Source: Bradyrhizobium sp. KBS0727
GTDB lineage: Bacteria; Pseudomonadota; Alphaproteobacteria; Rhizobiales; Xanthobacteraceae
Assembly: GCF_005937885.2 (NCBI RefSeq)
Contig: NZ_CP042176.1
Coordinates: 3,529,501 to 3,593,500, forward strand
Length of the DNA: 64,000 nucleotides
Direction of reading: 5' to 3'
A model generated the notes under the pieces. That model was not told the DNA's origin, made no database searches, and saw nothing but the letters and a program-made list of their open reading frames with translations. This document shows, in pieces, positions 28,718-35,661 of the stretch. Each line of letters opens with the position of its first letter. Within the stretch, counting starts at the first letter, position 1. The translations under genes and the position numbers were made by a program.

Positions 28718-29146
28718 TCAGCCGGTAAAGATCGATGTCGCTGAAGGTGATGTCACTTCGCTCGCAGCGGGCGCGCGTTCTACCGCCGGCTGTTGCACCG
28801 GCAATTGTAGCACGCTGACGCGCTGGCCTTCGCAGAGCTGCGTCACCAGCACACGGCTTCCGTCCGGAAATTCGATCGCGTCGTGATGACGATCGGGCAC
28901 ATCAGGCGCGATCTGGTTGAACTTGCAGACCCGCCAGTCGAGCGTGCGCGTCCAGATCCAGCGGTTATCGTATTTGACCTCCTGCGCGAAGGCGAGCTCG
29001 GTGCCGGGAAGCATGCAGACCGCTACCGCAGGTTCGTTTTCGGATGCAAAGCCGCGGGTCGACGTGCCGCGGAAGGTGGTGGTGATCAGCGTCTCTCCGA
29101 CCTTGGCGGGGCGCGATGCCACGGCGTGCAGACTGTAGTCACACAT
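28718..29146 (-). CDS. Hypothetical protein of unknown function
   Basis: A 142-residue leftward protein starting MCDYSLHAVASRPAKVGETL. It is beta-rich with FPDGSRVLVTQLCEGQRVSV and a polar, Ala/Pro-rich tail. No signal peptide is seen; the frame opens up to 29248, but the internal MCDYSLH start has GGGAG a few bases upstream on the coding strand. It is possibly in the lexA direction but separated from it by a terminator. Function unknown. Confidence 0.6.
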   Translation of the reverse strand: MCDYSLHAVASRPAKVGETLITTTFRGTSTRGFASENEPAVAVCMLPGTELAFAQEVKYDNRWIWTRTLDWRVCKFNQIAPDVPDRHHDAIEFPDGSRVLVTQLCEGQRVSVLQLPVQQPAVERAPAASEVTSPSATSIFTG

Positions 29147-29321
29147 CGGATGGCTCCCTCGATTGAGATAGCTAACCCGTGTCTGTGGGAGGCACAGGCC
29201 TCTATCAGAGTGGACATTGGCGCTGAGTCTCCTCCGCTTTCGGGGCAATTCTGCGACTCTGCGCCGGTGCCTTTATCACAAACGCGCTAGCGCGCGTTGG
29301 TTCCAAATGCGCAACAAAAAA

Positions 29322-29340
29322 CCCCGGCCGACGGCCGGGG
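29322..29340 (-). terminator. Intrinsic terminator of lexA
   Basis: CCCCGGCC (29322-29329) and GGCCGGGG (29333-29340) make a perfect 8-bp stem with a 3-base loop. Read on the minus strand the hairpin is followed by TTTTTTGTTG, the classic T-tail, 40 bases past the lexA stop. Confidence 0.88.
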
Positions 29341-29379
29341 CTGTGTTCGATGTCGCGGCTGGCGGCTGCCGGGAGCCGA

Positions 29380-30093
29380 TCAGTACTTCCGGTACAGCCC
29401 GATCAGCTTGCCCTGAATCCGGACCCGGTTCGGCGGCAGGATGCGGACCTCGTAGGAAGCGTTGGCGGGCTCGAGGGCGATCGAGGCGCCGCGGCGGCGG
29501 AAGCGCTTCAGGGTTGCTTCCTCCTCGTCGATCAGGGCCACCACGATGTCGCCGGTGTCGGCGGTCTCGTTGCGCTGGATCAGCGCCATGTCGCCGTCGA
29601 GAATGCCGGCGTCGACCATCGAGTCGCCGCGCACTTCGAGCGCGTAATGTTCGCCGCTTCCGAGCATGTCGGGCGGCACGCTGATGGTGTGGCTGCGGGT
29701 CTGCAGCGCCTCGATCGGTGTACCGGCGGCGATCCGGCCCATCACGGGGACGGCGACCGGGCGGTTGCCGTCATCCTCGGCGGCCGAGGCGCCGGTGGCG
29801 CGGACCTTGCCCAGCGTGCCCTCGATGACGCTCGGCGTGAAGCCGCGGCGACCGTTGCCGTTGTTACCACCGCCGGTAATCTCCGGAAGCTTGATGACCT
29901 CGATGGCCCGGGCGCGGTTGGGCAGGCGGCGGATGAAGCCGCGCTCTTCCAATGCGGTGATGAGACGGTGGATGCCGGATTTCGAACGCAGGTCGAGTGC
30001 GTCCTTCATTTCGTCGAAGGAGGGCGGCACCCCGGCCTCCTTCAGCCGTTCGTTGATGAAACGCAGAAGTTCATACTGTTTGCGCGTAAGCAT
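29380..30093 (-). CDS. lexA: LexA repressor
   Basis: A 237-residue SOS repressor and self-cleaving protease. The winged HTH is at residues 1-70 ([20 protein letters not shown], then [20 protein letters not shown]). The self-cleavage site is the Ala-Gly in [13 protein letters not shown]; the catalytic dyad is Ser in [14 protein letters not shown] and Lys in [10 protein letters not shown] start 9 bases upstream (30102) is possible. A matching SOS box lies upstream, so it should repress itself until RecA-activated cleavage after DNA damage. Confidence 0.96.
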   Translation of the reverse strand: MLTRKQYELLRFINERLKEAGVPPSFDEMKDALDLRSKSGIHRLITALEERGFIRRLPNRARAIEVIKLPEITGGGNNGNGRRGFTPSVIEGTLGKVRATGASAAEDDGNRPVAVPVMGRIAAGTPIEALQTRSHTISVPPDMLGSGEHYALEVRGDSMVDAGILDGDMALIQRNETADTGDIVVALIDEEEATLKRFRRRGASIALEPANASYEVRILPPNRVRIQGKLIGLYRKY

Positions 30094-30219
30094 CGCGAGC
30101 ATTCCCCCGGTTGGCGGTATTCGTCCGGTTTCGAAACCTCAGGCCCAGATCGCCGAGAGTTCCGAAACTCTCGTTTGTAGACACTAGTTCTCGAAACAAA
30201 TCATGAACGAACACTATAT

Positions 30220-30234
30220 GTTCGATATGTGTTC
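30220..30234. promoter_or_regulatory. SOS box (LexA operator) upstream of lexA
   Basis: GTTCGATATGTGTTC is an exact GTTC-N7-GTTC direct repeat, the LexA-binding motif known for alphaproteobacteria. It lies 127-141 bases upstream of the lexA ATG. An overlapping inverted repeat, CGAACA (30208-30213) and TGTTCG (30219-30224), shares its left half. Autoregulation by LexA is the established model for this motif. Confidence 0.85.
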
Positions 30235-30296
30235 CGCAACCACTTAATTTCCGGTGAATGCGATCAGGGTTTTGGCAGCAGGTGTCGCTCGGGGCG

Positions 30297-31508
30297 TCAC
30301 TCCGGCAGCCGCAAGAACGTGCAAGGCGTCCCTTTCGGGGCGGCGGCGGCAAACGGCGGACGTATCAAAAGTGCCCGTGCCGCAGCGAGATTTCCAAGCA
30401 GCGAGGAATCCTGATGATTGACGGGCATCGCCGTCAGCGTGCCGTCGGCGCGCTCCTCGAGCCGGGCGCGCAGATAGTCTTCGCGCTGGTCGTTGGCGGC
30501 GAGATCGCGGCCGAGCAGGGCGGTCTCGCGCGCGTGATGGATGCTGTTGCGGCCCGAGAGCGCCCGAATCAACGGCACCAGAAACAGGAACCCGCAGACA
30601 TAGGACGAGACCGGATTGCCGGGCAGGCCGATCACCCGCATCCCGCCGAGCCGTCCGTGCATCATCGGCTTGCCGGGCCGCATCGCGATCCGCCAGAACG
30701 CCATGGTGACGCCCTCGGCCTCCAGCGACGGCTTGACCAGGTCGTGGTCGCCGACCGAAGCCCCGCCCGTGGTGATCAGGATGTCGGCGCCGGAATCGCG
30801 GGCGCGGCGGATGCCTTGCGTGGTAGCGGCCACCGTGTCGGCGGCAATCCCGAGGTCGATGGTCTCGGCGCCCTCGGCCCGCGCCAGCGCGCGCAAGGCG
30901 TAGCCGTTGGAATAAACGATCTGGCCCGGGCCAGGCGTCGCACCCGGCATCACCAGCTCGTCGCCGGTGGCGAGTACCGCGACCTTCGGGCGGCGGCGCA
31001 CCGAAAGCTCCGGATAGTTCATGCCGGCGGCGAGCGACAGATCGCGGTCGGTGAGGCGGCTGCCGCGCGCCAGCAAGACGTCGCCCTCGCGGAAATCTAC
31101 CCCGGCGGGGCGGATGTGGCGCCCGGCGACGGCGGTCTCGGTGATGGTGATGTGATCGCCCTGGACGTTGGTGTCTTCCTGGATGATGACGGCATCGGCG
31201 CCGTCGGGGACGACACCGCCGGTGAAGATCCGCACCGCTTCGGCGGCGCCAACCTTGCGCCCGAACGGCCGCCCGGCCGCAACCTCGCCGATCACCTTCA
31301 GCCGCGCGGTGAGGTTACCGGCGTCGGCCGCGCGGACCGCATAGCCGTCCATCGCCGACATTGCCTGCGGCGGCTGGGTGCGGCGCGCGGCGACGTCGCG
31401 CGCCAGCACGCGATGCCAGGCGGTATCGAGCGCGGCCATTTCCTCCGGCAACGGGTCCGCGCCCGCGAGAATGGCGGCAAGCGCGTCGGCAACCGGCATC
31501 AAGGCCAC
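30297..31508 (-). CDS. moeA: Molybdopterin molybdotransferase MoeA
   Basis: A 403-residue enzyme that inserts molybdate into adenylated molybdopterin to finish the molybdenum cofactor. MSAMDGYAVRAADAGN and RIFTGGVVPDGADAVIIQED mark domains I-III; ITTGGASVGDHDLVKPSLE is the MogA-like active site; GLPGNPVSSYVCGF starts domain IV. GTG 31508 is chosen because GAGGGAG lies 8 bases upstream on the coding strand; a TTG at 31538 and ATG at 31499 are alternatives. moaC, another cofactor gene, is 7.5 kb away. Confidence 0.93.
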   Translation of the reverse strand: MALMPVADALAAILAGADPLPEEMAALDTAWHRVLARDVAARRTQPPQAMSAMDGYAVRAADAGNLTARLKVIGEVAAGRPFGRKVGAAEAVRIFTGGVVPDGADAVIIQEDTNVQGDHITITETAVAGRHIRPAGVDFREGDVLLARGSRLTDRDLSLAAGMNYPELSVRRRPKVAVLATGDELVMPGATPGPGQIVYSNGYALRALARAEGAETIDLGIAADTVAATTQGIRRARDSGADILITTGGASVGDHDLVKPSLEAEGVTMAFWRIAMRPGKPMMHGRLGGMRVIGLPGNPVSSYVCGFLFLVPLIRALSGRNSIHHARETALLGRDLAANDQREDYLRARLEERADGTLTAMPVNHQDSSLLGNLAAARALLIRPPFAAAAPKGTPCTFLRLPE

Positions 31509-31534
31509 GGGCGAAACTCCCTCAAATTCCAGAC

Positions 31535-32191
31535 TCAAGTCCCGGGTGCGGTAATCCCGAGTGCGGTGAGTGCCTTTGCCACGTCATCCGTCGATGTCAC
31601 GTGGACAGCAGCCAGGCCGCGCGCCCGCGCGCCCTCGATGTTGGCGGCGACGTCGTCGAAGAACAGAACTCGCGACGCCGGCACGCCGATCGCCTTTACC
31701 ACATGATCATAGGCTGCGGCGTCGGGTTTTCTCAAGCCGATGGTCGAGGACAGAAATATCTCGCGGAAGTGACCGAGCACGTCGGAATACGCCTGCAAGA
31801 AGTGCGCGACATGGGCCGGATTGGTATTGGAGAAGGCGTAAAGCGGCATCCGCTTGGCGGCGTTTGCCAACAGCGGTGCGATGCCCGGCATCTCGCCGGC
31901 GAAGATCGCATTCCAGCCGTCGAGAAACTGGTCGTCGGTGATGCCGATGCCGAGCGACGTGCGCAGGTTGTGGAAGAACGCTGCGTCGTCGATCCTGCCG
32001 ACCTCATGGTGCTTGAAACTGTCGTCGACGACAAAGCGGTTGGCGAGCTCGGCCGGCGTGCAGCCGGCATGACCGGCCCAGCTGGTCATGACCTTGCTGA
32101 AATCGAGGTCGAGTACGACGCGCCCGATATCGAACAGCAGGACGTCGGCGGATCCTTGGGCAAGCCGGGTCTGGGTGAGCGGGGTGGTCAT
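31535..32191 (-). CDS. HAD-family phosphatase (YihX-like)
   Basis: A 218-residue haloacid-dehalogenase hydrolase. Motif I is LLFDIGRVVLDLD, with Asp at +1 but Gly rather than Asp at +3, as in the YihX glucose-1-phosphate phosphatase branch (FDLGNV type). Motif II is YAFSNTNPAH, motif III lysine is in IGLRKPDAAAYDHV, and motif IV is VLFFDDVAANIEGARA. The substrate is not established. Its stop nearly abuts moeA, so co-transcription is likely. Confidence 0.87.
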   Translation of the reverse strand: MTTPLTQTRLAQGSADVLLFDIGRVVLDLDFSKVMTSWAGHAGCTPAELANRFVVDDSFKHHEVGRIDDAAFFHNLRTSLGIGITDDQFLDGWNAIFAGEMPGIAPLLANAAKRMPLYAFSNTNPAHVAHFLQAYSDVLGHFREIFLSSTIGLRKPDAAAYDHVVKAIGVPASRVLFFDDVAANIEGARARGLAAVHVTSTDDVAKALTALGITAPGT

Positions 32192-32325
32192 GGCCGTCGT
32201 TTACAAAACCGGACAGGTCCGGGCAATGGCTCGCCGTTATGTCACAATGTCCGGTCATGCAATCCAGCGCTTAAGCCGGTGCGCGAGCTGTGCTAAGCGT
32301 TGGGAAAGTTTTTGGGAGTGGTCGT

Positions 32326-32676
32326 ATGACAATCTTGAGCCGAGTCTTCAGCCGGGTTTTGGGCCTGGTCGCGTTGATCGCGTTGTTGGCAGTCGCCATG
32401 GATTTGCCGGCCTCGGCGCAGAGCAAGAGCATTCCAAAATACGGGGAGACGGACAAGGATAAGACGCCAAGCGAAAAGGCAGCCGAAAAAGAAGCCCAGA
32501 AGGCCTACGAACGGTCGCTGGGCAATATTCCGGAGCAAAAGAGCGCGGACCCCTGGGGAATCGCGCGTGGCGACAACTCCCCCCCGAAGGCCGCTACCAA
32601 GACCGCGTCGCCGAAGCCGAAGGCCAAGAACGACACGAAGAACGACACCAAGACCGACAGCGCCGCCAAGCAATAG
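32326..32676 (+). CDS. Small secreted Lys/Ala-rich protein
   Basis: A 116-residue protein. MTILSRVFSRVLGLVALIAL leads a signal peptide cleaved near ASAQS, and the mature part is low-complexity and highly charged (EKAAEKEAQKAYERSLGNIP), ending in Lys/Thr/Asp-rich repeats such as KNDTKNDTKTDS. ATG 32326 has GGGAG upstream and gives the clean signal peptide; the frame opens at 32290. No family is recognised. It follows no obvious operon and precedes the old-yellow-enzyme gene. Confidence 0.68.
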   Translation: MTILSRVFSRVLGLVALIALLAVAMDLPASAQSKSIPKYGETDKDKTPSEKAAEKEAQKAYERSLGNIPEQKSADPWGIARGDNSPPKAATKTASPKPKAKNDTKNDTKTDSAAKQ

Positions 32677-32742
32677 AAACACCAAGAGACCCGCCGGCGC
32701 GATGCCCGGACAATCAGGGTCCGGCCAGGAGGAAACGCCGAA

Positions 32743-33915
32743 ATGTCGGACACGCTGCTGTTTTCCCCGATGTCGATCCGCGGCGTCGAGTTGCGCAACC
32801 GCATCGTGGTGCCGCCGATGCACCAGTATTCGGCGGTGAAGGGCTTTCCGACCGACTGGCACCTGATGAACGCCGGCAAGTTCGCCGCCGGCGGCGCTGG
32901 CCTCGTGGTGGTGGAATCGACCAAGGTCGAGCGGCGCGGCTGCGGCACCGTCGGCGACCTCGGCATCTGGGATGATGCCTTTGTCGAGCCGCTCAGCCGT
33001 CTCGCCAAGTTCATCAAGCAGCAGAACTCGGTTGCCGGCATCCAGCTCGGCCATTCCGGCCGCAAGGCGCGTGCGACGCGCCCGTGGGAAGGCGACCGGC
33101 CGCTGCAGCGTTCCCCTGAGATCGAGGATTGGGACGTCTGGTCGCCGGTGGCGCCGAGCGCGATCGCCCATAGCGAGAAATGGCCGGTGCCGAAGGCGCT
33201 GGAACGCCACGAGGTCAAGGATCTGGTGCAGGCCTGGGGCCACGCGGCGCGCCGTGCCCATGAGGCCGGCTTCGACGTGCTGGAGCTGCACGGCGCTCAC
33301 GGCTATCTCGTGCACCAGTTCCTATCGGAGCGATCCAACCAGCGCAGCGACGAATATGGCGGTTCCGAAGCCAACCGGATGCGCTTCATCACCGAAATCA
33401 CCGAAGCGGTGCGGACGCACTGGCCCGATCACAAGCCGTTGTTCGCCCGCCTCTCGGTCGAGGACAATGCCGGCTGGGGGCCGGAACAGAGCGCGCGGCT
33501 GGCGAAAATCCTCAAGGCCAAGGGCGTCGACGTGATCGACTGCTCATCCGGCGGCATCACCGAGATGGCCCCGATCCTGGGCAAGGAAATCAAGTACAGC
33601 TACCAGGTTCCATTGTCGGAATACGTCAAGCGCCACGCCGATATCATGACCATGGCGGTCGGCCTCATCATCCATGGCGATCAGGCTGAGCAGATACTGC
33701 GCGACAAGCAGGCCGACCTGATCGCTGTGGGGCGCGAAATCCTCAACAATCCGAACTGGCCGATGGATGCCGCCCTGAAGCTCGGCGTCGACGGGCCTTT
33801 CCGCCATGTGCCGCCGCAGTTCGGCTATTGGCTGGGAACCCGGGCCAAGCGCGGTTTTGGAACCCAGCCCTCGACCTGGCAGAGCGGGCTTCAGGAGTCG
33901 GGCAAGGCGACGTGA
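32743..33915 (+). CDS. NADH:flavin oxidoreductase, old-yellow-enzyme family
   Basis: A 390-residue FMN-dependent ene-reductase-like TIM barrel. LRNRIVVPPMHQYSA is the N-terminal strand with the FMN-binding region, AGIQLGHSGRKA and DVLELHGAHGYLVHQFLS line the active site, and VDVIDCSSGGITEMAP precedes the phosphate-binding C-terminal region. The pattern is closest to the YqjM-like thermophilic OYE class. It reduces an activated C=C bond in vitro in characterised members; the native substrate is unknown. It stands alone before the CtpA-like gene. Confidence 0.9.
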   Translation: MSDTLLFSPMSIRGVELRNRIVVPPMHQYSAVKGFPTDWHLMNAGKFAAGGAGLVVVESTKVERRGCGTVGDLGIWDDAFVEPLSRLAKFIKQQNSVAGIQLGHSGRKARATRPWEGDRPLQRSPEIEDWDVWSPVAPSAIAHSEKWPVPKALERHEVKDLVQAWGHAARRAHEAGFDVLELHGAHGYLVHQFLSERSNQRSDEYGGSEANRMRFITEITEAVRTHWPDHKPLFARLSVEDNAGWGPEQSARLAKILKAKGVDVIDCSSGGITEMAPILGKEIKYSYQVPLSEYVKRHADIMTMAVGLIIHGDQAEQILRDKQADLIAVGREILNNPNWPMDAALKLGVDGPFRHVPPQFGYWLGTRAKRGFGTQPSTWQSGLQESGKAT

Positions 33916-34058
33916 AAAGATGCATTCTGGAGGCTAGGCATTCCAAAAAAGCCTTCCCGAACAATGCCCACCGAAAGCCACCGTAATGACCCGGTAAGGT
34001 CATGGCCTTGATCCGACCAAAATGACGTTGTGTGGTCCGCCTGCCGGGTCAGGACGCC

Positions 34059-34081
34059 GATTCACGTGAACCGCGTGAATC
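34059..34081. promoter_or_regulatory. Nested inverted repeats before the CtpA-like gene
   Basis: GATTCACG (34059-34066) and CGTGAATC (34074-34081) form perfect 8-base arms 33 bases before the ATG, and TTCACGTGAA (34061-34070) is a perfect 10-bp palindrome inside the left half. Two alternative symmetric elements overlap, so either an operator or a 5'-UTR hairpin is possible. Confidence 0.45.
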
Positions 34082-34113
34082 CAGGCTGTCGATATCAAAA
34101 AGGACCGCTCGTG

Positions 34114-35442
34114 ATGCGCAAGAACATTACCTTTCTGCTGGGCACGGCCACGGGCGTCTGCCTAACCCTTCTGGTTGCCGGACCCCAGCAACTGGCGACC
34201 GCGGCCAGGGCTGCGGTCGAGTCCGGCACCTACTCGAAACTCAATCTGTTCGGCGACGTGTTCGAGCGGGTCCGCTCCGACTATGTCGAGAAGCCCGACG
34301 ACAGCAAGCTGATGGAAGGCGCCATCAACGGCATGATCTCCTCGCTCGATCCGCATTCGCGTTACATGAACGCGAAGGGCTGGAGCGACATGCAGGAGAC
34401 CACGCATGGCGAGTTCGGCGGGCTCGGCATCGAGGTCACGATGGAAGACGGCTTCGTCAAGGTGGTGACGCCGATCGACGATACGCCGGCCGCCAAGGCT
34501 GGCATCATGTCGGGCGACGTGATTACCCAGATCGACGACGATACCATTCAGGGCCTCACGCTCGACCAGGCCGTGGCCAAGATGAAGGGACCGGCCGACA
34601 GCAAGATCAGGCTGAAGATCGTTCGCAAGAACGCCGAGGCGCCGATCGACGTCGCATTGGTGCGCGAAGTGATCCGCGTGAAGCCGGTGCGCTACCACAC
34701 CGACGGCGGCGATATCGGCTATATCAGGATCACCAGCTTCAACGAGCAGACCACCGATGGCCTGCGCAAGGCGATCACGGAAATTTCAAAGGAAATCCCG
34801 CAGGACAAGCTCGCGGGTTACGTCGTCGACCTCCGCAACAATCCGGGCGGACTGCTCGATCAGGCGGTATCGGTGTCGAGCACCTTCATGAACCGGGGCG
34901 AGGTGGTCTCGACCCGCGGGCGCACGCCGGAGGAAACCCAGCGCTTCACCGCGCGCGGCGGCGACCTCACCAAGGGCAAGCCGCTCGTCGTGCTGATCAA
35001 CGGCGGATCGGCTTCCGCGTCCGAGATCGTGGCCGGCGCCTTGCACGACCACAAGCGTGCCACGCTGATCGGCACGCGTTCGTTCGGCAAGGGCTCGGTG
35101 CAGACCATCATTCCGCTGGGCTCAGGCAATGGCGCGCTGGCACTGACCACTGCGCGCTACTACACGCCGTCCGGGCGTTCGATCCAGGCCCAGGGCGTGA
35201 CGCCCGACCTCGAAGTGCTTCAGGTGGTGCCGGACGAGCTGAAGAGCCGCGCCGAACTGCAGGGTGAGGCGTCGATGCGCGGCCATCTGGCCGCCGATGG
35301 CGCCGAGCAGACCGGCTCGCAATCCTACGTCCCTCCGTCGGAGAAGGACGACAAGGCGCTGAACGCCGCCTTCAATCAACTCCGCGGCGTCACCGTGAAT
35401 GCCAACGCGCCGTCGGCGGTGAAGCGGCCGGTGCCGAACTAG
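34114..35442 (+). CDS. S41 family C-terminal processing peptidase (CtpA-like)
   Basis: A 442-residue periplasmic serine protease. A signal sequence (MRKNITFLLGTATGVCLTLL) is followed by NLFGDVFERVRSDYVEKPDD, a PDZ domain with GGLGIEVTMEDGFVKVV and AAKAGIMSGDVITQIDDDTI, and the protease core YVVDLRNNPGGLLDQAVSVS. The catalytic Ser is in GGSASASEIVAG and Lys in GTRSFGKGSVQT. ATG 34114 is preceded by AAAGGA; a GTG lies at 34111. It lacks the envC and rppH neighbours often seen with ctpA, so it may be a second paralogue. Confidence 0.92.
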   Translation: MRKNITFLLGTATGVCLTLLVAGPQQLATAARAAVESGTYSKLNLFGDVFERVRSDYVEKPDDSKLMEGAINGMISSLDPHSRYMNAKGWSDMQETTHGEFGGLGIEVTMEDGFVKVVTPIDDTPAAKAGIMSGDVITQIDDDTIQGLTLDQAVAKMKGPADSKIRLKIVRKNAEAPIDVALVREVIRVKPVRYHTDGGDIGYIRITSFNEQTTDGLRKAITEISKEIPQDKLAGYVVDLRNNPGGLLDQAVSVSSTFMNRGEVVSTRGRTPEETQRFTARGGDLTKGKPLVVLINGGSASASEIVAGALHDHKRATLIGTRSFGKGSVQTIIPLGSGNGALALTTARYYTPSGRSIQAQGVTPDLEVLQVVPDELKSRAELQGEASMRGHLAADGAEQTGSQSYVPPSEKDDKALNAAFNQLRGVTVNANAPSAVKRPVPN

Positions 35443-35467
35443 CGGGGCAAGCTGGAGCGTCTTATAC

Positions 35468-35503
35468 CGTCATTCCGGGTTCGCTTCGCGCCCCGGAATG
35501 ACG
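35468..35503. repeat. Short palindromic repeat, ATTCCGGG type
   Basis: CGTCATTCCGGG (35468-35479) and CCCGGAATGACG (35492-35503) are perfect 12-base arms around a 12-base spacer, 26 bases past the ctpA-like stop. It is a REP-like extragenic palindrome and may also end or protect the ctpA-like transcript. Only this copy of this type is seen here. Confidence 0.7.
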
Positions 35504-35545
35504 CCGGAAATTGTATGCCTTGGCGGTTGGAATCCAAACTCTCCA

Positions 35546-35631
35546 CGTCATTGCGAGGAGCGCAAGCGACGAAACAATCCATCTAGCGGCGCAAAGAAAG
35601 AATGGATTGCTTCGCTCCGCTCGCAATGACG
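35546..35631. repeat. Extragenic palindromic repeat, CGTCATTGCGAG type, copy 1
   Basis: Outer arms CGTCATTGCGAG (35546-35557) and CTCGCAATGACG (35620-35631) are perfect; inner arms CAATCCAT (35575-35582) and ATGGATTG (35602-35609) also match. The same two-level palindrome recurs at 57503-57622 and 62337-62415. It lies between the convergent CtpA-like and GGDEF-EAL genes. Confidence 0.85.
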
Positions 35632-35661
35632 GTAGCCGGCGTCAGCGCTCCGTCCCAATTC

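Noticed and set aside
29281..29298. AACGCGC-TAGC-GCGCGTT palindrome after lexA
   Set aside because: Perfect 7-bp arms, but the adjacent lexA terminator explains the 3' end, and CG-rich palindromes are frequent at this base composition.
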